Of a stretch of 64,000 nucleotides of DNA, positions 45,915-54,928 are shown piece by piece. Source of the DNA: Croceibacterium_A sp039927815. GTDB lineage: Bacteria; Pseudomonadota; Alphaproteobacteria; Sphingomonadales; Sphingomonadaceae. The notes under the pieces were generated by a model that did no database searches, was not told the origin of the DNA, and was given only the letters and a program-made list of their open reading frames with translations. The stretch spans positions 8,520 through 72,519 of the forward strand of contig JBDSUJ010000034.1 in the NCBI GenBank assembly GCA_039927815.1. Reading direction: 5' to 3'. Every line of letters begins with the position of its first letter. The first letter of the stretch is position 1. The position numbers and the translations under genes are program-made.

Positions 45915-47597
45915 TTGGGACCACGGAGCCACCGACGCGCAGGCAGTCGCTCCGTGCCCCTCGTCGCCGTAGCCTTGTTGGCCGGCCTGTGCGGCACGGC
46001 CGCAGCGCCGCAAAAGGCCGCTGCGCAAGCGGTTTCCAGAGGCGATGGAGACCGGTGCGCCGCCCTGGCGCGAGTTGCCATGGCAGGCGTCAATATAGAA
46101 ACCGCAGAGCTTGCTGCCGCTGGCCCGATGCTCAACCGCCCAACCGGCAGCGGACCTGCGCAAGCATTGCCCCAGCACTGCCTGGTGCGCGGCACGATCA
46201 ATCGCCGCGTCGGTGTGGGGGGGCGCACGTTCGGGATAGGGTTCGAACTGCGCATGCCCCTGTCGTGGAACGGCCGGTTTCTGTTCCAGGGGGGCGCGGG
46301 GCTAGACGGCGTGGTCGCACCCGCCACTGGAACGACGTCAAACTCGGCACTGCCGCCGGCGTTGACGCGCGGGTTTGCGGTGGTGTCGACTGACGCGGGA
46401 CACAGCGGTTCTCCGATCGATGCCTCGTTCGCAACGGACCAGCAGGCACGCGTCGATTACGGCTACAACGCGCTCGATAAGGTAACGCTGACCGCCAAAG
46501 CGCTGATCACCGGGTTCTACAGCGAGGCACCGCACTTTTCCTATTTTGTCGGCTGCTCCAACGGCGGGCGCCAGGCGCTGACGGCCGCGCAGCGCCTGCC
46601 GCTTTATTTCGACGGCATTGTCGCCGGCGATCCGACGATCCGCTTTTCACGCGTGACGCTTGACCAGGTCTTCAACTTGTCGGTGCTCGCGCGCATCGCA
46701 CCCAAGGATGCCCAGGGTCGGCCAATTTACTCGCGCGCATTTTCGGACGCCGACCTGAAACTTGTGCGCCAGGGGGTGCTTGCCCGTTGCGATGCCACAG
46801 ACGGCCTCGCGGACGGCATGATCAATGATTGGCAGTCGTGCGGTTTCGATCCGGCCGTCCTGGTTTGCAAGGGAACGAAGTCGGCAACCTGTCTAACCCA
46901 GGCGCAGGTTGAGGTCCTCCATGACCTTCATCGCGGTCCCCGCGTGGCGGATGGAAAGCTCGCCTATGGCGCGTTCAACTACGACACCGGCATCGCCTCA
47001 TCCACTTGGCGCGGGATGCGGCTGGGCACTTCGGATACCGGTACCGCCAATGCCGCCGACGCGACGCTCGGCCTCGGGGCGTTCCGCTACCTCCAGCTTA
47101 CGCCGCACGATGCCAAATTCGATCCCCTGACCCGGCTCGATGTTGACGATCTGGTCGAGCGCACGCGTGTCACGGCCGCCTTGACCGATGCGGACGATCC
47201 GTTCCTCGCCACTTTTGCGGCCCGAGGAAAGATGATCGTGTACAACGGTTTGTCTGACCAGGGCCTCGCGTCGAGCGTCCTCGTTGATTGGTATGACAGG
47301 ATGCTCAAGGCAACCGGGGCGGGCGCGCGGGAATCGGTCCGCCTGTTCCTTGTGCCGGGAATGCTTCATTGCGGTGGGGGCGAAGCGACCGACCGGTTCG
47401 AGATGCTGGACGCGATCATGGACTGGGTCGAAGGTGGTGCGGCGCCCGCGCGCATTGTCGCGGCATCCAGTCGCGAGACAGGGCTCACTCGGCCTCTGTG
47501 TCCTTATCCCGCCACCGCGCATTACGCGGGAGGCGACGTGAATTCTGCGGCGAGCTTCACCTGTTCAATTCGCTCACGGTCTGGTGCCCCATCTTAG
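45915..47597 (+). CDS. Secreted tannase/feruloyl esterase family protein
   Basis: 560 residues if the TTG at 45915 is the start; the GTG at 45954 also gives a good signal peptide (PLVAVALLAGLCG) and may be right. Family features: CLVRGTINRRVG, FELRMPLSWNGRFLFQGGAG, VVSTDAGHSG, the nucleophile elbow FVGCSNGGRQAL, CDATDGLADGMINDWQSC (the calcium-binding lid region), GLSDQGLAS (catalytic Asp) and VPGMLHCGGG (catalytic His). It hydrolyses esters of aromatic acids such as gallate, ferulate or terephthalate half-esters. It would release aromatic acids outside the cell or in the periplasm for the catabolic genes around it. Confidence 0.9.
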   Translation: MGPRSHRRAGSRSVPLVAVALLAGLCGTAAAPQKAAAQAVSRGDGDRCAALARVAMAGVNIETAELAAAGPMLNRPTGSGPAQALPQHCLVRGTINRRVGVGGRTFGIGFELRMPLSWNGRFLFQGGAGLDGVVAPATGTTSNSALPPALTRGFAVVSTDAGHSGSPIDASFATDQQARVDYGYNALDKVTLTAKALITGFYSEAPHFSYFVGCSNGGRQALTAAQRLPLYFDGIVAGDPTIRFSRVTLDQVFNLSVLARIAPKDAQGRPIYSRAFSDADLKLVRQGVLARCDATDGLADGMINDWQSCGFDPAVLVCKGTKSATCLTQAQVEVLHDLHRGPRVADGKLAYGAFNYDTGIASSTWRGMRLGTSDTGTANAADATLGLGAFRYLQLTPHDAKFDPLTRLDVDDLVERTRVTAALTDADDPFLATFAARGKMIVYNGLSDQGLASSVLVDWYDRMLKATGAGARESVRLFLVPGMLHCGGGEATDRFEMLDAIMDWVEGGAAPARIVAASSRETGLTRPLCPYPATAHYAGGDVNSAASFTCSIRSRSGAPS

Positions 47598-47671
47598 CGG
47601 CGCGTACCCCGTGTGTTGCGTGTTCGCTTAGCGGTTGGCTCTCGGAGCAAAACGACATGAAGGAGCCATGC

Positions 47672-48199
47672 ATGACGATTTGGAAGGACAAGTCTAGCCT
47701 GGCCGCCGCAGCGTTCCTGGCGTTCATGCCGGCAACCACTGCCTTCGCTCAACAAGCGCCGCTGACGGTCAGGTCACTGGCCGATCGGGCGGCGATTTCC
47801 GACTTGCTTACCAGCTATTACAATAACTTCGGCGGCGGTGTCGGAAGCAAGGTTGGCGAGTACTATGCCGAGGACGGCGAAATGGTCCTCGGCCAGAACC
47901 ACTACAAAGGCATCGCGGCGATCAAGGGCGCCTATGCCGCGGTTCCCGCCGACGCGCCGCAGCGCAAGTCCTTCGCCCTCAACATCCTGATCAGCAACCT
48001 GCTGGTCACGGTTCACGGCAACACGGCCACGGCGCGACTGGTATTCACCGAAACGACCATCGAGAAGCAGGGCGACGCACCCAAAATCCTGACCCAAGGT
48101 CGGGAGTTCGATAATCTGGTCAAGCGCAAGGGCCGCTGGCTAATCCTGAAGCGCCAGATCACGGGACCCAAGGGAGTGCCCGACGACTGGCGAGACTGA
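47672..48199 (+). CDS. Secreted SnoaL/NTF2-like protein (copy 1)
   Basis: 175 residues from the ATG at 47672, with AAGGAG 6 bases upstream; an ATG at 47657 is less well placed. Signal peptide about 1-26 (AAAAFLAFMPATTAFAQ). The SnoaL-like domain follows: SLADRAAISDLLTSYYNNFG, YYAEDGEMVLGQNHYKG, TARLVFTETTIEKQG and KGRWLILKRQITG. The fold often binds hydrophobic ligands or works as a small isomerase, hydrolase or dehydratase. It follows the tannase gene by 75 bases on the same strand and is convergent with another SnoaL-like gene. Confidence 0.8.
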   Translation: MTIWKDKSSLAAAAFLAFMPATTAFAQQAPLTVRSLADRAAISDLLTSYYNNFGGGVGSKVGEYYAEDGEMVLGQNHYKGIAAIKGAYAAVPADAPQRKSFALNILISNLLVTVHGNTATARLVFTETTIEKQGDAPKILTQGREFDNLVKRKGRWLILKRQITGPKGVPDDWRD

Positions 48200-48218
48200 T
48201 CGCTCCAGCTGCCGAGGC

Positions 48219-48779
48219 CTAGCGGGCCGCGCGAGGATCCTTTTCGCCGAGGCCCGGATAGAACAGCGACTTGTTCTGGCGCGATTCGTTGTACACGACG
48301 CGTTTCTTGAACTTCCACTCGCCATTGATCCGCGCGAGCTCGTCTTCGTAGTGGCCCATGAAAAGCACTTCGACCTGCCCGTGAGTGGTCTTGTTGGTCA
48401 ACGCGAACCAGTACGCGAAGCTGGTGGCGGTATCGCCATTGACCATGATCACGTGGTTCACGATCTGGTGCTGGTTGCGCTGCCGCTCGGTCGCGCCGAC
48501 CGGGATCGTGCCCATCACCGCGCCGCCGCCGAACTTGCTCATCGCCTTGCGAATGGCAGCCGCGCCATGTTCAACCCCGCCGACCCAGTCGAGCACGCCA
48601 TCGTCGGCCCAGGTTTTCATCACAGTTTCAATATCGCCGGCGTCGACCGCCACCATGTAGTGGTTCGACATATTCTCGATCAGCGCCCGGTCGTCGGCGT
48701 AGCTGTTCTTGGCGCTGACCGGGCTTGCGGTCATGGCTAGCGCCATCGCGGCCAGAGCTATCAAAGCTTTTTCAATCAT
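48219..48779 (-). CDS. Secreted SnoaL/NTF2-like protein (copy 2)
   Basis: 186 residues from 48779 (AAGGGGGAAG just upstream). Signal peptide MIEKALIALAAMALAMTASP ending VSA. Domain features: DDRALIENMSNHYMVAVDAG, TVMKTWADDGVLDW, HQIVNHVIMVNGD, AYWFALTNK and GEWKFKKRVVYNE. It is a distinct relative of the 47672 protein; the two are convergent with a 19-base gap. It follows the carotenoid oxygenase-like gene by 37 bases on the minus strand and may act on the product of that enzyme. No catalytic residue can be assigned. Confidence 0.8.
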   Translation of the reverse strand: MIEKALIALAAMALAMTASPVSAKNSYADDRALIENMSNHYMVAVDAGDIETVMKTWADDGVLDWVGGVEHGAAAIRKAMSKFGGGAVMGTIPVGATERQRNQHQIVNHVIMVNGDTATSFAYWFALTNKTTHGQVEVLFMGHYEDELARINGEWKFKKRVVYNESRQNKSLFYPGLGEKDPRAAR

Positions 48780-48816
48780 GCTTCCCCCTTGTTCCGGCCG
48801 TTTACGACGGCCGCGA

Positions 48817-50412
48817 TCACACCAGTGGCAGTTCAACCGCTGACGCCCATACTCCATGCACCTGGCTGCTCAGCTTGAACGGCAGGATCACGCGGGCAAG
48901 ATCGCCGTCTTCCATGCGCTCGGCGTCAAGGATGACGAGTTCCGAGCGGGCTTCGGCGAAGTTGCTGGCGACCCCGACCAGGTAGCCGTGGCCTTCTCCG
49001 CCGCCCTTGCGGGGCACGAAGGTCAGCTCCTGCAAGCCATGCGTGGGTCCGGTGAAATACTTGTGCAGCTCGCCGCTCTTGAGGTCGAAGCGACCGTAAC
49101 TGTTGACCGGCGGGCGGGCGAGACCCGGCGAATGGGCGCGGTCGAACGGCCTCTCCGGATCGACGAACGAGGTGTAGAGATAGCGCGTTTCCAGGCTGAG
49201 GACCTGCGGGTCGACTTTGCCGAGGTCGGAGATGCTCGTCGGCCACAACACCTCTTCGGTCCACCCGCCGCTGCGCGAGGACATGTCCAGCGTGATCTTG
49301 CGCACCAATGCGCGCGCGAGTTCGGGCTGGAACGGGGTGCCATCGACATTGGGGAAGAAGGGGAAGAAATTGCCGTCATAAAACGGGGCATACAGGACGA
49401 CCTTATGGCCTTCGTCGTGGGCGTTGAAGGTGTGCATCATGCAGCGCAACGGACCTTCGAACCAGCGCATGTCCTTGGCCTCGCCGTCGCGTGGCAGCAC
49501 TCCGATGCGGCTCCGTTGGGTCTTGTCCCAACCCCAGTGAACCTTGCCGCTCTCCAACCGCTCCGGGCTGGTAACGTAGCCGGCGAAGGGGAAGATCATG
49601 TGCTTCTGGGTCAGCGCCATATCATGCATGATGCTGACATACGGGACGCGCGTGCGAATCTCCTGTTTCACCACACCACGCGAATCGAGACGGTAAACCC
49701 ACAACGCATCGCTGGCGAGCCCGTCGGCTTCGTTACCGTAAGCGATCATGTCTCCGGAAACCGGATCGATCTTGGGATGGGCGGTGAACGTCTGGCTTTT
49801 CCAGCCGCCGTTGAAATCCCAGGTGCCGATCGTCGCCAGCGTGTTGGGATCGATCTGGTGCGGGAGTCCGTCTTCCTTGAGCGCAAAGAGCTTGCCATTG
49901 TGGACCAGCGGTGCGGTGTTGGCGACGGTGCGGCGGTTGGGATGCGCGGGATCCCGCACCATTGGATCATCGGTATAAGGGTTGCGGTAATAGCCGTAGA
50001 GCTGCCGGCCGGCGGACCGAAGCCGGGTGAGGCGCTCGGTCTCGATCCAGCGGCCTCTGAAGTCCACCTTGCCGTTCTTGATGCGGAACATGCTTATATA
50101 GCCGTCGGCATTGAGAGGGGCGTCGTCAGGGAACTTCGGCGGATAGTAAAACTCGCCGCCCACGCGGTAGAAGGCTCCGTCCATGTCGGTGGGGATCTTG
50201 CCGACCACTTCGCAATCGCGGACTTCGGCGTCGAACCTCAGCGGAGCGTTGAAGCCCCGTCCCGGAGCTGTGTTCGCCAGCGGATTGAGCGACTTCCCAT
50301 CCCACGGCGACGGGCTGCCATCCGCGTCACCAGCTTGGGCCCGGGCGGCGCCGGCGGCCTGGGCAGCAACCACCGTGCCGAGTGTGGCGCCCATGAACTC
50401 TCGCCTCTTCAC
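48817..50412 (-). CDS. Tat-exported carotenoid oxygenase/lignostilbene dioxygenase-like enzyme
   Basis: 531 residues from a GTG at 50412, chosen because it overlaps the upstream stop (GTGA) and opens a Tat signal, VKRREFMGATLG, ending ARAQA. The seven-bladed carotenoid cleavage fold is marked by its four iron histidines: H212 in TAHPKIDP, H263 in SIMHDMALT, H327 in MMHTFNAHDE and one near 521 in QVHGVW. YGYYRNPYTDDPMV is typical of the lignostilbene dioxygenase branch. These enzymes split a C=C bond of stilbenes, isoeugenol or carotenoids with O2. Export is unusual, as the known ones are cytoplasmic. Confidence 0.88.
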   Translation of the reverse strand: MKRREFMGATLGTVVAAQAAGAARAQAGDADGSPSPWDGKSLNPLANTAPGRGFNAPLRFDAEVRDCEVVGKIPTDMDGAFYRVGGEFYYPPKFPDDAPLNADGYISMFRIKNGKVDFRGRWIETERLTRLRSAGRQLYGYYRNPYTDDPMVRDPAHPNRRTVANTAPLVHNGKLFALKEDGLPHQIDPNTLATIGTWDFNGGWKSQTFTAHPKIDPVSGDMIAYGNEADGLASDALWVYRLDSRGVVKQEIRTRVPYVSIMHDMALTQKHMIFPFAGYVTSPERLESGKVHWGWDKTQRSRIGVLPRDGEAKDMRWFEGPLRCMMHTFNAHDEGHKVVLYAPFYDGNFFPFFPNVDGTPFQPELARALVRKITLDMSSRSGGWTEEVLWPTSISDLGKVDPQVLSLETRYLYTSFVDPERPFDRAHSPGLARPPVNSYGRFDLKSGELHKYFTGPTHGLQELTFVPRKGGGEGHGYLVGVASNFAEARSELVILDAERMEDGDLARVILPFKLSSQVHGVWASAVELPLV

Positions 50413-51329
50413 TTGTCGCCGCCCGAGGTCCACGGTGAGCGTTGGTAGTACGGAGCTTGGTAGAATGTCGCCACCACGGCGGCGATGCACCCATCCTGGA
50501 CCTTGAACATCTCAAGAAACGCCCAGCTCTGCGGTTCCTGGAACACCGACTTCGCCTTGGTCCCGTCGGTTAGAAGATAATCGTCGAGCACACCCTTGTG
50601 ATCGATAAAGCCGCGCGCCATCGCAATCTGGCGCTCTTCGTCCACCAGCACGATTTCTCGCCGCACCCGGTTGTTGAAAGCGTACCGCCCAGACCGGAAG
50701 CCGCCACCGATATCGGCAAACAGCATGCCGTTTTCCCGCCGCGTCGCATCGCTGCGAAAACAGGTGCCGCGGATTTCGCCGTTGTTGTGCTGGAGGGTGT
50801 CGAAATAGCCGTTCGCGTGGGCGATCAACTGTTGTCGGCTGAGTCGTTTCTCTCTCGGCGCAGTCTGCATGATAATGGGATCGTGGACGTACTCGGACAC
50901 CTTGCCGATTGGCGTGGGCGGGCTGCTCAGGTTCCGGCGGGTCGAAATCACATGTTCGACCTCGGTGATTCTTCCGCCAACGACTTTGAGGCGGATCGCG
51001 AGGAAGCCTTCTATTTCGCGTTGCCGTGTCGCGGTGAATATGCCGACTGCTCCCAGCCGCGGATCGGACAGGATGAGCGCCGGCCCGGGCTCTTGCGTCA
51101 CGGTGTCCCAAGTCCCGTCGGTAAACGGCATTGCGACATTGTTTTCCGTAAAGCGAACTCGGGCGGCAAACGGGGCCAATTTGGGATCGTGAGCGAGGTA
51201 GGCAGCGCGGTACTTGGCCGCGATTGCTTCAAGGCAGACCCGGTCGCAAGCTTGGGGTTTTGCGGCGAGTCCCGTCGGCACCGCCGCGGTCATCATGAGA
51301 CAGGCAACAAGAGCCCTCAGGAATTTCAT
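50409..51329 (-). CDS. Secreted protein of unknown function, probably SnoaL-like/DUF8021-like
   Basis: 306 residues with a signal peptide (MKFLRALVACLMMTAAVPTG ending LAAK). Mature start has CDRVCLEAIAAKYRAAYLAH, then FTENNVAMPFTDGTWDTVTQ, GFLAIRLKVVGGRITEVEHV and CFRSDATRRENGML in what looks like a repeated cone-like domain. I think it belongs to DUF8021, but this is from memory of the CDRxCL start and not certain. It overlaps the oxygenase gene by 4 bases, so the two are coupled. It is divergent from TBDR-4 with a 230-base gap holding operator-like repeats. Confidence 0.68.
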   Translation of the reverse strand: MKFLRALVACLMMTAAVPTGLAAKPQACDRVCLEAIAAKYRAAYLAHDPKLAPFAARVRFTENNVAMPFTDGTWDTVTQEPGPALILSDPRLGAVGIFTATRQREIEGFLAIRLKVVGGRITEVEHVISTRRNLSSPPTPIGKVSEYVHDPIIMQTAPREKRLSRQQLIAHANGYFDTLQHNNGEIRGTCFRSDATRRENGMLFADIGGGFRSGRYAFNNRVRREIVLVDEERQIAMARGFIDHKGVLDDYLLTDGTKAKSVFQEPQSWAFLEMFKVQDGCIAAVVATFYQAPYYQRSPWTSGGDK

Positions 51330-51377
51330 GTCAGGTGATCCTCCCCGCGAGCCTACCTTTACCGGTAAGTCTCACCC

Positions 51378-51401
51378 AATATTCATGGCGCGCCGAATAT
51401 T
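51378..51401. promoter_or_regulatory. Inverted repeat in the TBDR-4 divergent promoter
   Basis: AATATTC (51378-51384) and GAATATT (51395-51401) are exact inverted arms around a 10-base spacer that contains the palindrome GGCGCGCC. Centre-to-centre geometry suits a dimeric repressor. It lies 49 bases upstream of the minus-strand gene at 51329 and is separate from the MarR-type site at 51425-51439. Confidence 0.4.
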
Positions 51402-51424
51402 CTTGATCGCACTTTATCAGGATG

Positions 51425-51439
51425 AGTTGACTACTCAAC
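51425..51439. promoter_or_regulatory. Candidate MarR operator at the TBDR-4 divergent promoter
   Basis: AGTTGACTACTCAAC, an inverted repeat GTTGA-N4-TCAAC. It is the same pattern as at 6255-6269 and 57586-57600. It lies 96 bases upstream of the 50409-51329 gene and 120 bases upstream of TBDR-4. Confidence 0.55.
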
Positions 51440-51559
51440 CCAAATGACGGCACATCGGCAACGGGACCGACAAATTTACAAAGCCCGCGGGGGCCGATCT
51501 CGGGCGTATTTGCGTCCTGGTCGAGACCCAACCAGCGCGGCAACAGGGGGGAAATCACG

Positions 51560-54127
51560 ATGAAGGCAATTCGAATCACGGCTGGTGCACTGACCGTCAG
51601 CAAAATGGGCCTGGCAATCGGGTTGGCGATGGGGGCTTCGGCAACCTTCGCCCAAGGTACCCCGGTTACACCCAAACCTGCCGATGACGGCACCGGCGAG
51701 ATCGTCGTCACGGCACAGTTCCGCGAACAGAACCTTCAGGACACACCACTGGCCATCACCGCGGTCAACGCCGCGCTGCTGGAGGCGCGCAGCCAGACGG
51801 ACATCAGCCAGGTGGCCAACCAGGCGCCTTCGGTCACTCTTAAGCCCCAGGGCGCGGCGTTCGGACCCGCGTTGGGTGCCAATATCCGGGGCGTAGGCCA
51901 GTTCGACTTCAATCCCGCGTTGGAACCGGGCGTCGGGTTCTATGTCGACGATGTGTACTACGCCACGCTTACCGGCTCGATCCTCGATCTGCTCGATCTG
52001 GACCGGGTCGAGGTCCTGCGCGGACCGCAGGGAACCCTGGCGGGCCGCAACTCAATCGGCGGCGCGGTCAAGCTCTATTCGCAGAAGCCCACGGGCAGCG
52101 GCACGGGATATGTCTCCGCTGCGTACGGCAGCCGCAATCGGGTCGACTTGCGAGCCAGCGCCGACTTTCATCTCGCCCAGGGCGTGGATGTCCGCCTGTC
52201 GGGCGTTTCAAAGCAGCAGCAAGGGTACATCGATCGGCTCGACTTCGGCTGCGTCTATCCCGCGGGCGGCACGGCCACCTTTGTTCCGGCTTTCCCCACT
52301 GCGACAAATCCCACCATGGCGCCAATGCTGGTCAATCCTGTCGGCGGGGTCCCCGCGCGAACCAACAATCCCGGGTGTCTGGCCGCGAAAGAAGGCGAAG
52401 TGGGATTCATCGCGCTCAGGGGTCAGGTCCGCCTGCGCCCGACCGACAATATCGATATCAACCTGATCGGCGACTACACCGATGACGACCGCACCGCGGC
52501 GGGCACGGTGATCCTGCAGCGCAATTATCCGGACGGCACCGTGGCCAGCCCGCGCTATCCGCTGCCGCTGATCCCCGCTCCCGGGTCCTCGCCCGCGCAG
52601 AATTATGCGACCGCCACCGCACCGACCCGGGACATCAACCCGTTCGCCGCGCCGAACACGCTCCTGTCATACGACAACCGCTTCCTGTGTGGGCCCTATT
52701 GCAACTACGCGACTTACGACAATCCGGCTGATGGCCCGTTCCGAGCCTCCACGGCGGATGGGCGCGTCCATTTCAAGGGTTGGGGCGTCTCGGGCCAGGT
52801 TGACTGGGATCTGTCCAAGGCATTCCAGGTCAAGTCGATCACCGCCTACCGGGCCTACACCTCGATATTCGCTAACGACAACGACGCCTCTCCGCTCGCA
52901 CACAGCCTCGGCTACGGCCCGCTGACATTCTCGTTTTTCAGCCAGGAACTGCGCCTCAACGGTTCGGTCGGCGATACCATCGAATATACTCTGGGCGGTT
53001 ACTACAGCACTCAGAAGTCGGTCTATGCCTCGTTCCAGGACTTGCGGTCCTCGGCGCTTGAATTCCAGCAGCGCGATCCGGTTAACGCCGACAGCAAGGC
53101 GGTCTTCGCGCACGTCGCGTGGAACCCGATCGATCCTCTGACCCTCACCGGCGGCATCCGCTACACGAAAGAATCGAAAGACTACACTTACATCCGGGAG
53201 CGGCCCTACAACGATCCGACCGCAACGACTGCAGCCGCCGTCCTGCCGCTCAACGGGACCGTCGGCCACTACGAAGGCGACCGGATCGATTACCGCGCGA
53301 ACCTGCAATACGCGATCACCGACGACGTGATGGCGTACGTTCAGTATTCGACCGGGTTCAAGGGCGGCGGTGTCAATCCGCGGCCGTTCTTCGTCCAGCA
53401 GGCACTGCCGTTCAGCCCTGAAACGCTCGAGGCATACGAAGGCGGCCTCAAGACCGATCTGTTCGACCGGCACGTGCGGCTCAACCTTGCGGCTTACCTC
53501 AGCAAGTACAACGGCATCCAGTTGTCGCTCGGCAACTGCACCGCGATCACGGGCGTGGGTTTCGGCGCGCCGTGCGCCCTCCCGGTCAATGCGGGCAATG
53601 CGGACATCAAGGGTTTCGAGGCTGAAACCACCATCAAGCCGATCGCTGGCCTGACCATCGATGGCTCGCTCAGCTATCTTGATTTCAAGTACAAAAGCTT
53701 CGGTACTTTCACCTCCGGCACGACCACCGTATCCGTGGGCGGACCGACCAATCTCAACGGACCGCAGTACGGCAACTATCCTCCGTTCACTCCGAAGTGG
53801 AAATGGAGCGCGGGCCTCCAGTACGAGATCCCGCTCGGCACATCCGGCTCGCTCACGCCGCGGGTGGATGCCTCGTACCAGGGCACGGTATTTGCTGCCT
53901 CGGCCAACCGCCCGAGCAATCGCATCGAGGCTTACACGGTTGCCAACGCGCGGATGACGTGGCGCAATGAGCAGGAAGACCTGAGCATCTCGGTCGAGGT
54001 CACCAACCTTTTCGACGAGTACTATCTGCTGACGATTTTCGACCAGACCGTGGGCGGCCAAGGATACGCGACCGGCCAGCCCGGGCGCCCGCGCGAATGG
54101 GCGATCAGCGCCAAGAAAAAGTTCTGA
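51560..54127 (+). CDS. TonB-dependent receptor (TBDR-4)
   Basis: 855 residues, ATG preceded by AGGGGGGAAA. Signal peptide about 1-31 (MGASATFAQ at its end). EIVVTAQFREQNLQDTPLAI (TonB box and plug), ANIRGVGQFDFN, VEVLRGPQGTLAGRNSIGGA and VKLYSQKPTG, then barrel strands and a terminal Phe (WAISAKKKF). It lies between the oxygenase-like operon (divergent) and the L/DUF6152 operon (convergent). Given the shared operator motif, all three may answer to the same regulator. The ligand is unknown, perhaps a stilbene- or lignan-like aromatic. Confidence 0.93.
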   Translation: MKAIRITAGALTVSKMGLAIGLAMGASATFAQGTPVTPKPADDGTGEIVVTAQFREQNLQDTPLAITAVNAALLEARSQTDISQVANQAPSVTLKPQGAAFGPALGANIRGVGQFDFNPALEPGVGFYVDDVYYATLTGSILDLLDLDRVEVLRGPQGTLAGRNSIGGAVKLYSQKPTGSGTGYVSAAYGSRNRVDLRASADFHLAQGVDVRLSGVSKQQQGYIDRLDFGCVYPAGGTATFVPAFPTATNPTMAPMLVNPVGGVPARTNNPGCLAAKEGEVGFIALRGQVRLRPTDNIDINLIGDYTDDDRTAAGTVILQRNYPDGTVASPRYPLPLIPAPGSSPAQNYATATAPTRDINPFAAPNTLLSYDNRFLCGPYCNYATYDNPADGPFRASTADGRVHFKGWGVSGQVDWDLSKAFQVKSITAYRAYTSIFANDNDASPLAHSLGYGPLTFSFFSQELRLNGSVGDTIEYTLGGYYSTQKSVYASFQDLRSSALEFQQRDPVNADSKAVFAHVAWNPIDPLTLTGGIRYTKESKDYTYIRERPYNDPTATTAAAVLPLNGTVGHYEGDRIDYRANLQYAITDDVMAYVQYSTGFKGGGVNPRPFFVQQALPFSPETLEAYEGGLKTDLFDRHVRLNLAAYLSKYNGIQLSLGNCTAITGVGFGAPCALPVNAGNADIKGFEAETTIKPIAGLTIDGSLSYLDFKYKSFGTFTSGTTTVSVGGPTNLNGPQYGNYPPFTPKWKWSAGLQYEIPLGTSGSLTPRVDASYQGTVFAASANRPSNRIEAYTVANARMTWRNEQEDLSISVEVTNLFDEYYLLTIFDQTVGGQGYATGQPGRPREWAISAKKKF

Positions 54128-54138
54128 CCAAACTGATG

Positions 54139-54161
54139 GGGCGCCGGCTTGTTCGGCGCCC
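54139..54161. terminator. Intergenic hairpin, likely bidirectional terminator
   Basis: GGGCGCCG-gcttgtt-CGGCGCCC forms an 8-base GC stem with a 7-base loop, 12 bases after the TBDR-4 stop and 18 bases before the convergent gene end at 54179. No strong U-tract follows on either strand, so termination efficiency is uncertain. Confidence 0.55.
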
Positions 54162-54178
54162 TCAATGCCATGCGTTAG

Positions 54179-54928
54179 CTATTTGCCCGCGGGCGCATCG
54201 CGGTTCTGGTACTCAAGCGCGAAGCTGGGATCGCATTCATAGGGCAGGATGTGCAGGCCCTGGCGCGTCCAGCGGATGAAGCGTGCGCCGGTGTTGTCCA
54301 GCACCGCTGGATCCTCAAACCACTGCGTCGCCATCAACGACTTGCCGTCCGCGCTCAGCTTGTAGCGTTCGACCATATGGATGCGGTCCGAATGATCGAG
54401 CCCGTTGTTGGTGATGGTCGACGCGGCCAAGTGGTCGGTGTCGACCACCAGCTCGTCGCCGTCCCAGCGGCCGATCGAATGGCCCATCTTGGTGTGCGGG
54501 AAATCGGGCCCGGGGTGGCCCCTTCCGTCCATGAATATCACGCGTACCTGATCGTAATATTCGTAGCGGAAGATCAGCGCGTCATGCGTCTGTTCGACTT
54601 CGAAGGGGAATGGGCCCTGCACGGCATAGACGATCGAGGGCGGCACGCAGACCTTCTGCAAGGTCATCTCGTCCTCGGCCTTCCAGGTTCTCGCCTTTTC
54701 CAGCGCCTCCGGCTTGAGTTTGAGGCCGCCGAATTCCATTCTGCCGAATTCGGCCGGGCCGCTGTCGGCGAGGATGACGCTGCCCGGAGGCAGCTTCGCT
54801 GCCAGACCCGGCTCAGGCGCGAGGTCCGAGGCCGTGAAAGTGGGGCCCCAATAGCCTGACAAGTCGGGCTCGGCGAGCGCGGCGCTCGGGACGAGCAGCA
54901 GAAGCGAGGCAAAAGCTATTAGGCGCAT
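54179..54928 (-). CDS. Secreted protein of unknown function, L family (copy 2, short)
   Basis: 249 residues with signal peptide MRLIAFASLLLLVPSAALA. Family motifs: DLSGYWGPTFTASDL, KVCVPPSIVYAVQGPFPFEV, QVRVIFMDGRGHPG, MGHSIGRWDGDELVVDTDHL, DHSDRIHMVERYKLSADGKS and WFEDPAVL. The GxSIGxWxxDxLVVDT block links it to copies 1, 3 and 4. It is the last gene of the minus-strand operon and its start shares one base with the stop of DUF6152 copy c (TGATG). Function unknown. Confidence 0.72.
   Translation of the reverse strand: MRLIAFASLLLLVPSAALAEPDLSGYWGPTFTASDLAPEPGLAAKLPPGSVILADSGPAEFGRMEFGGLKLKPEALEKARTWKAEDEMTLQKVCVPPSIVYAVQGPFPFEVEQTHDALIFRYEYYDQVRVIFMDGRGHPGPDFPHTKMGHSIGRWDGDELVVDTDHLAASTITNNGLDHSDRIHMVERYKLSADGKSLMATQWFEDPAVLDNTGARFIRWTRQGLHILPYECDPSFALEYQNRDAPAGK

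Noticed and set aside
48856..50448. Long plus-strand open frame (530 residues)
   Set aside because: Antisense shadow of the carotenoid oxygenase-like gene; Arg/Gly/Ala-rich with no family motif.
52667..54061. Long minus-strand open frame (464 residues)
   Set aside because: Shadow of TBDR-4, which has clear receptor motifs on the plus strand.
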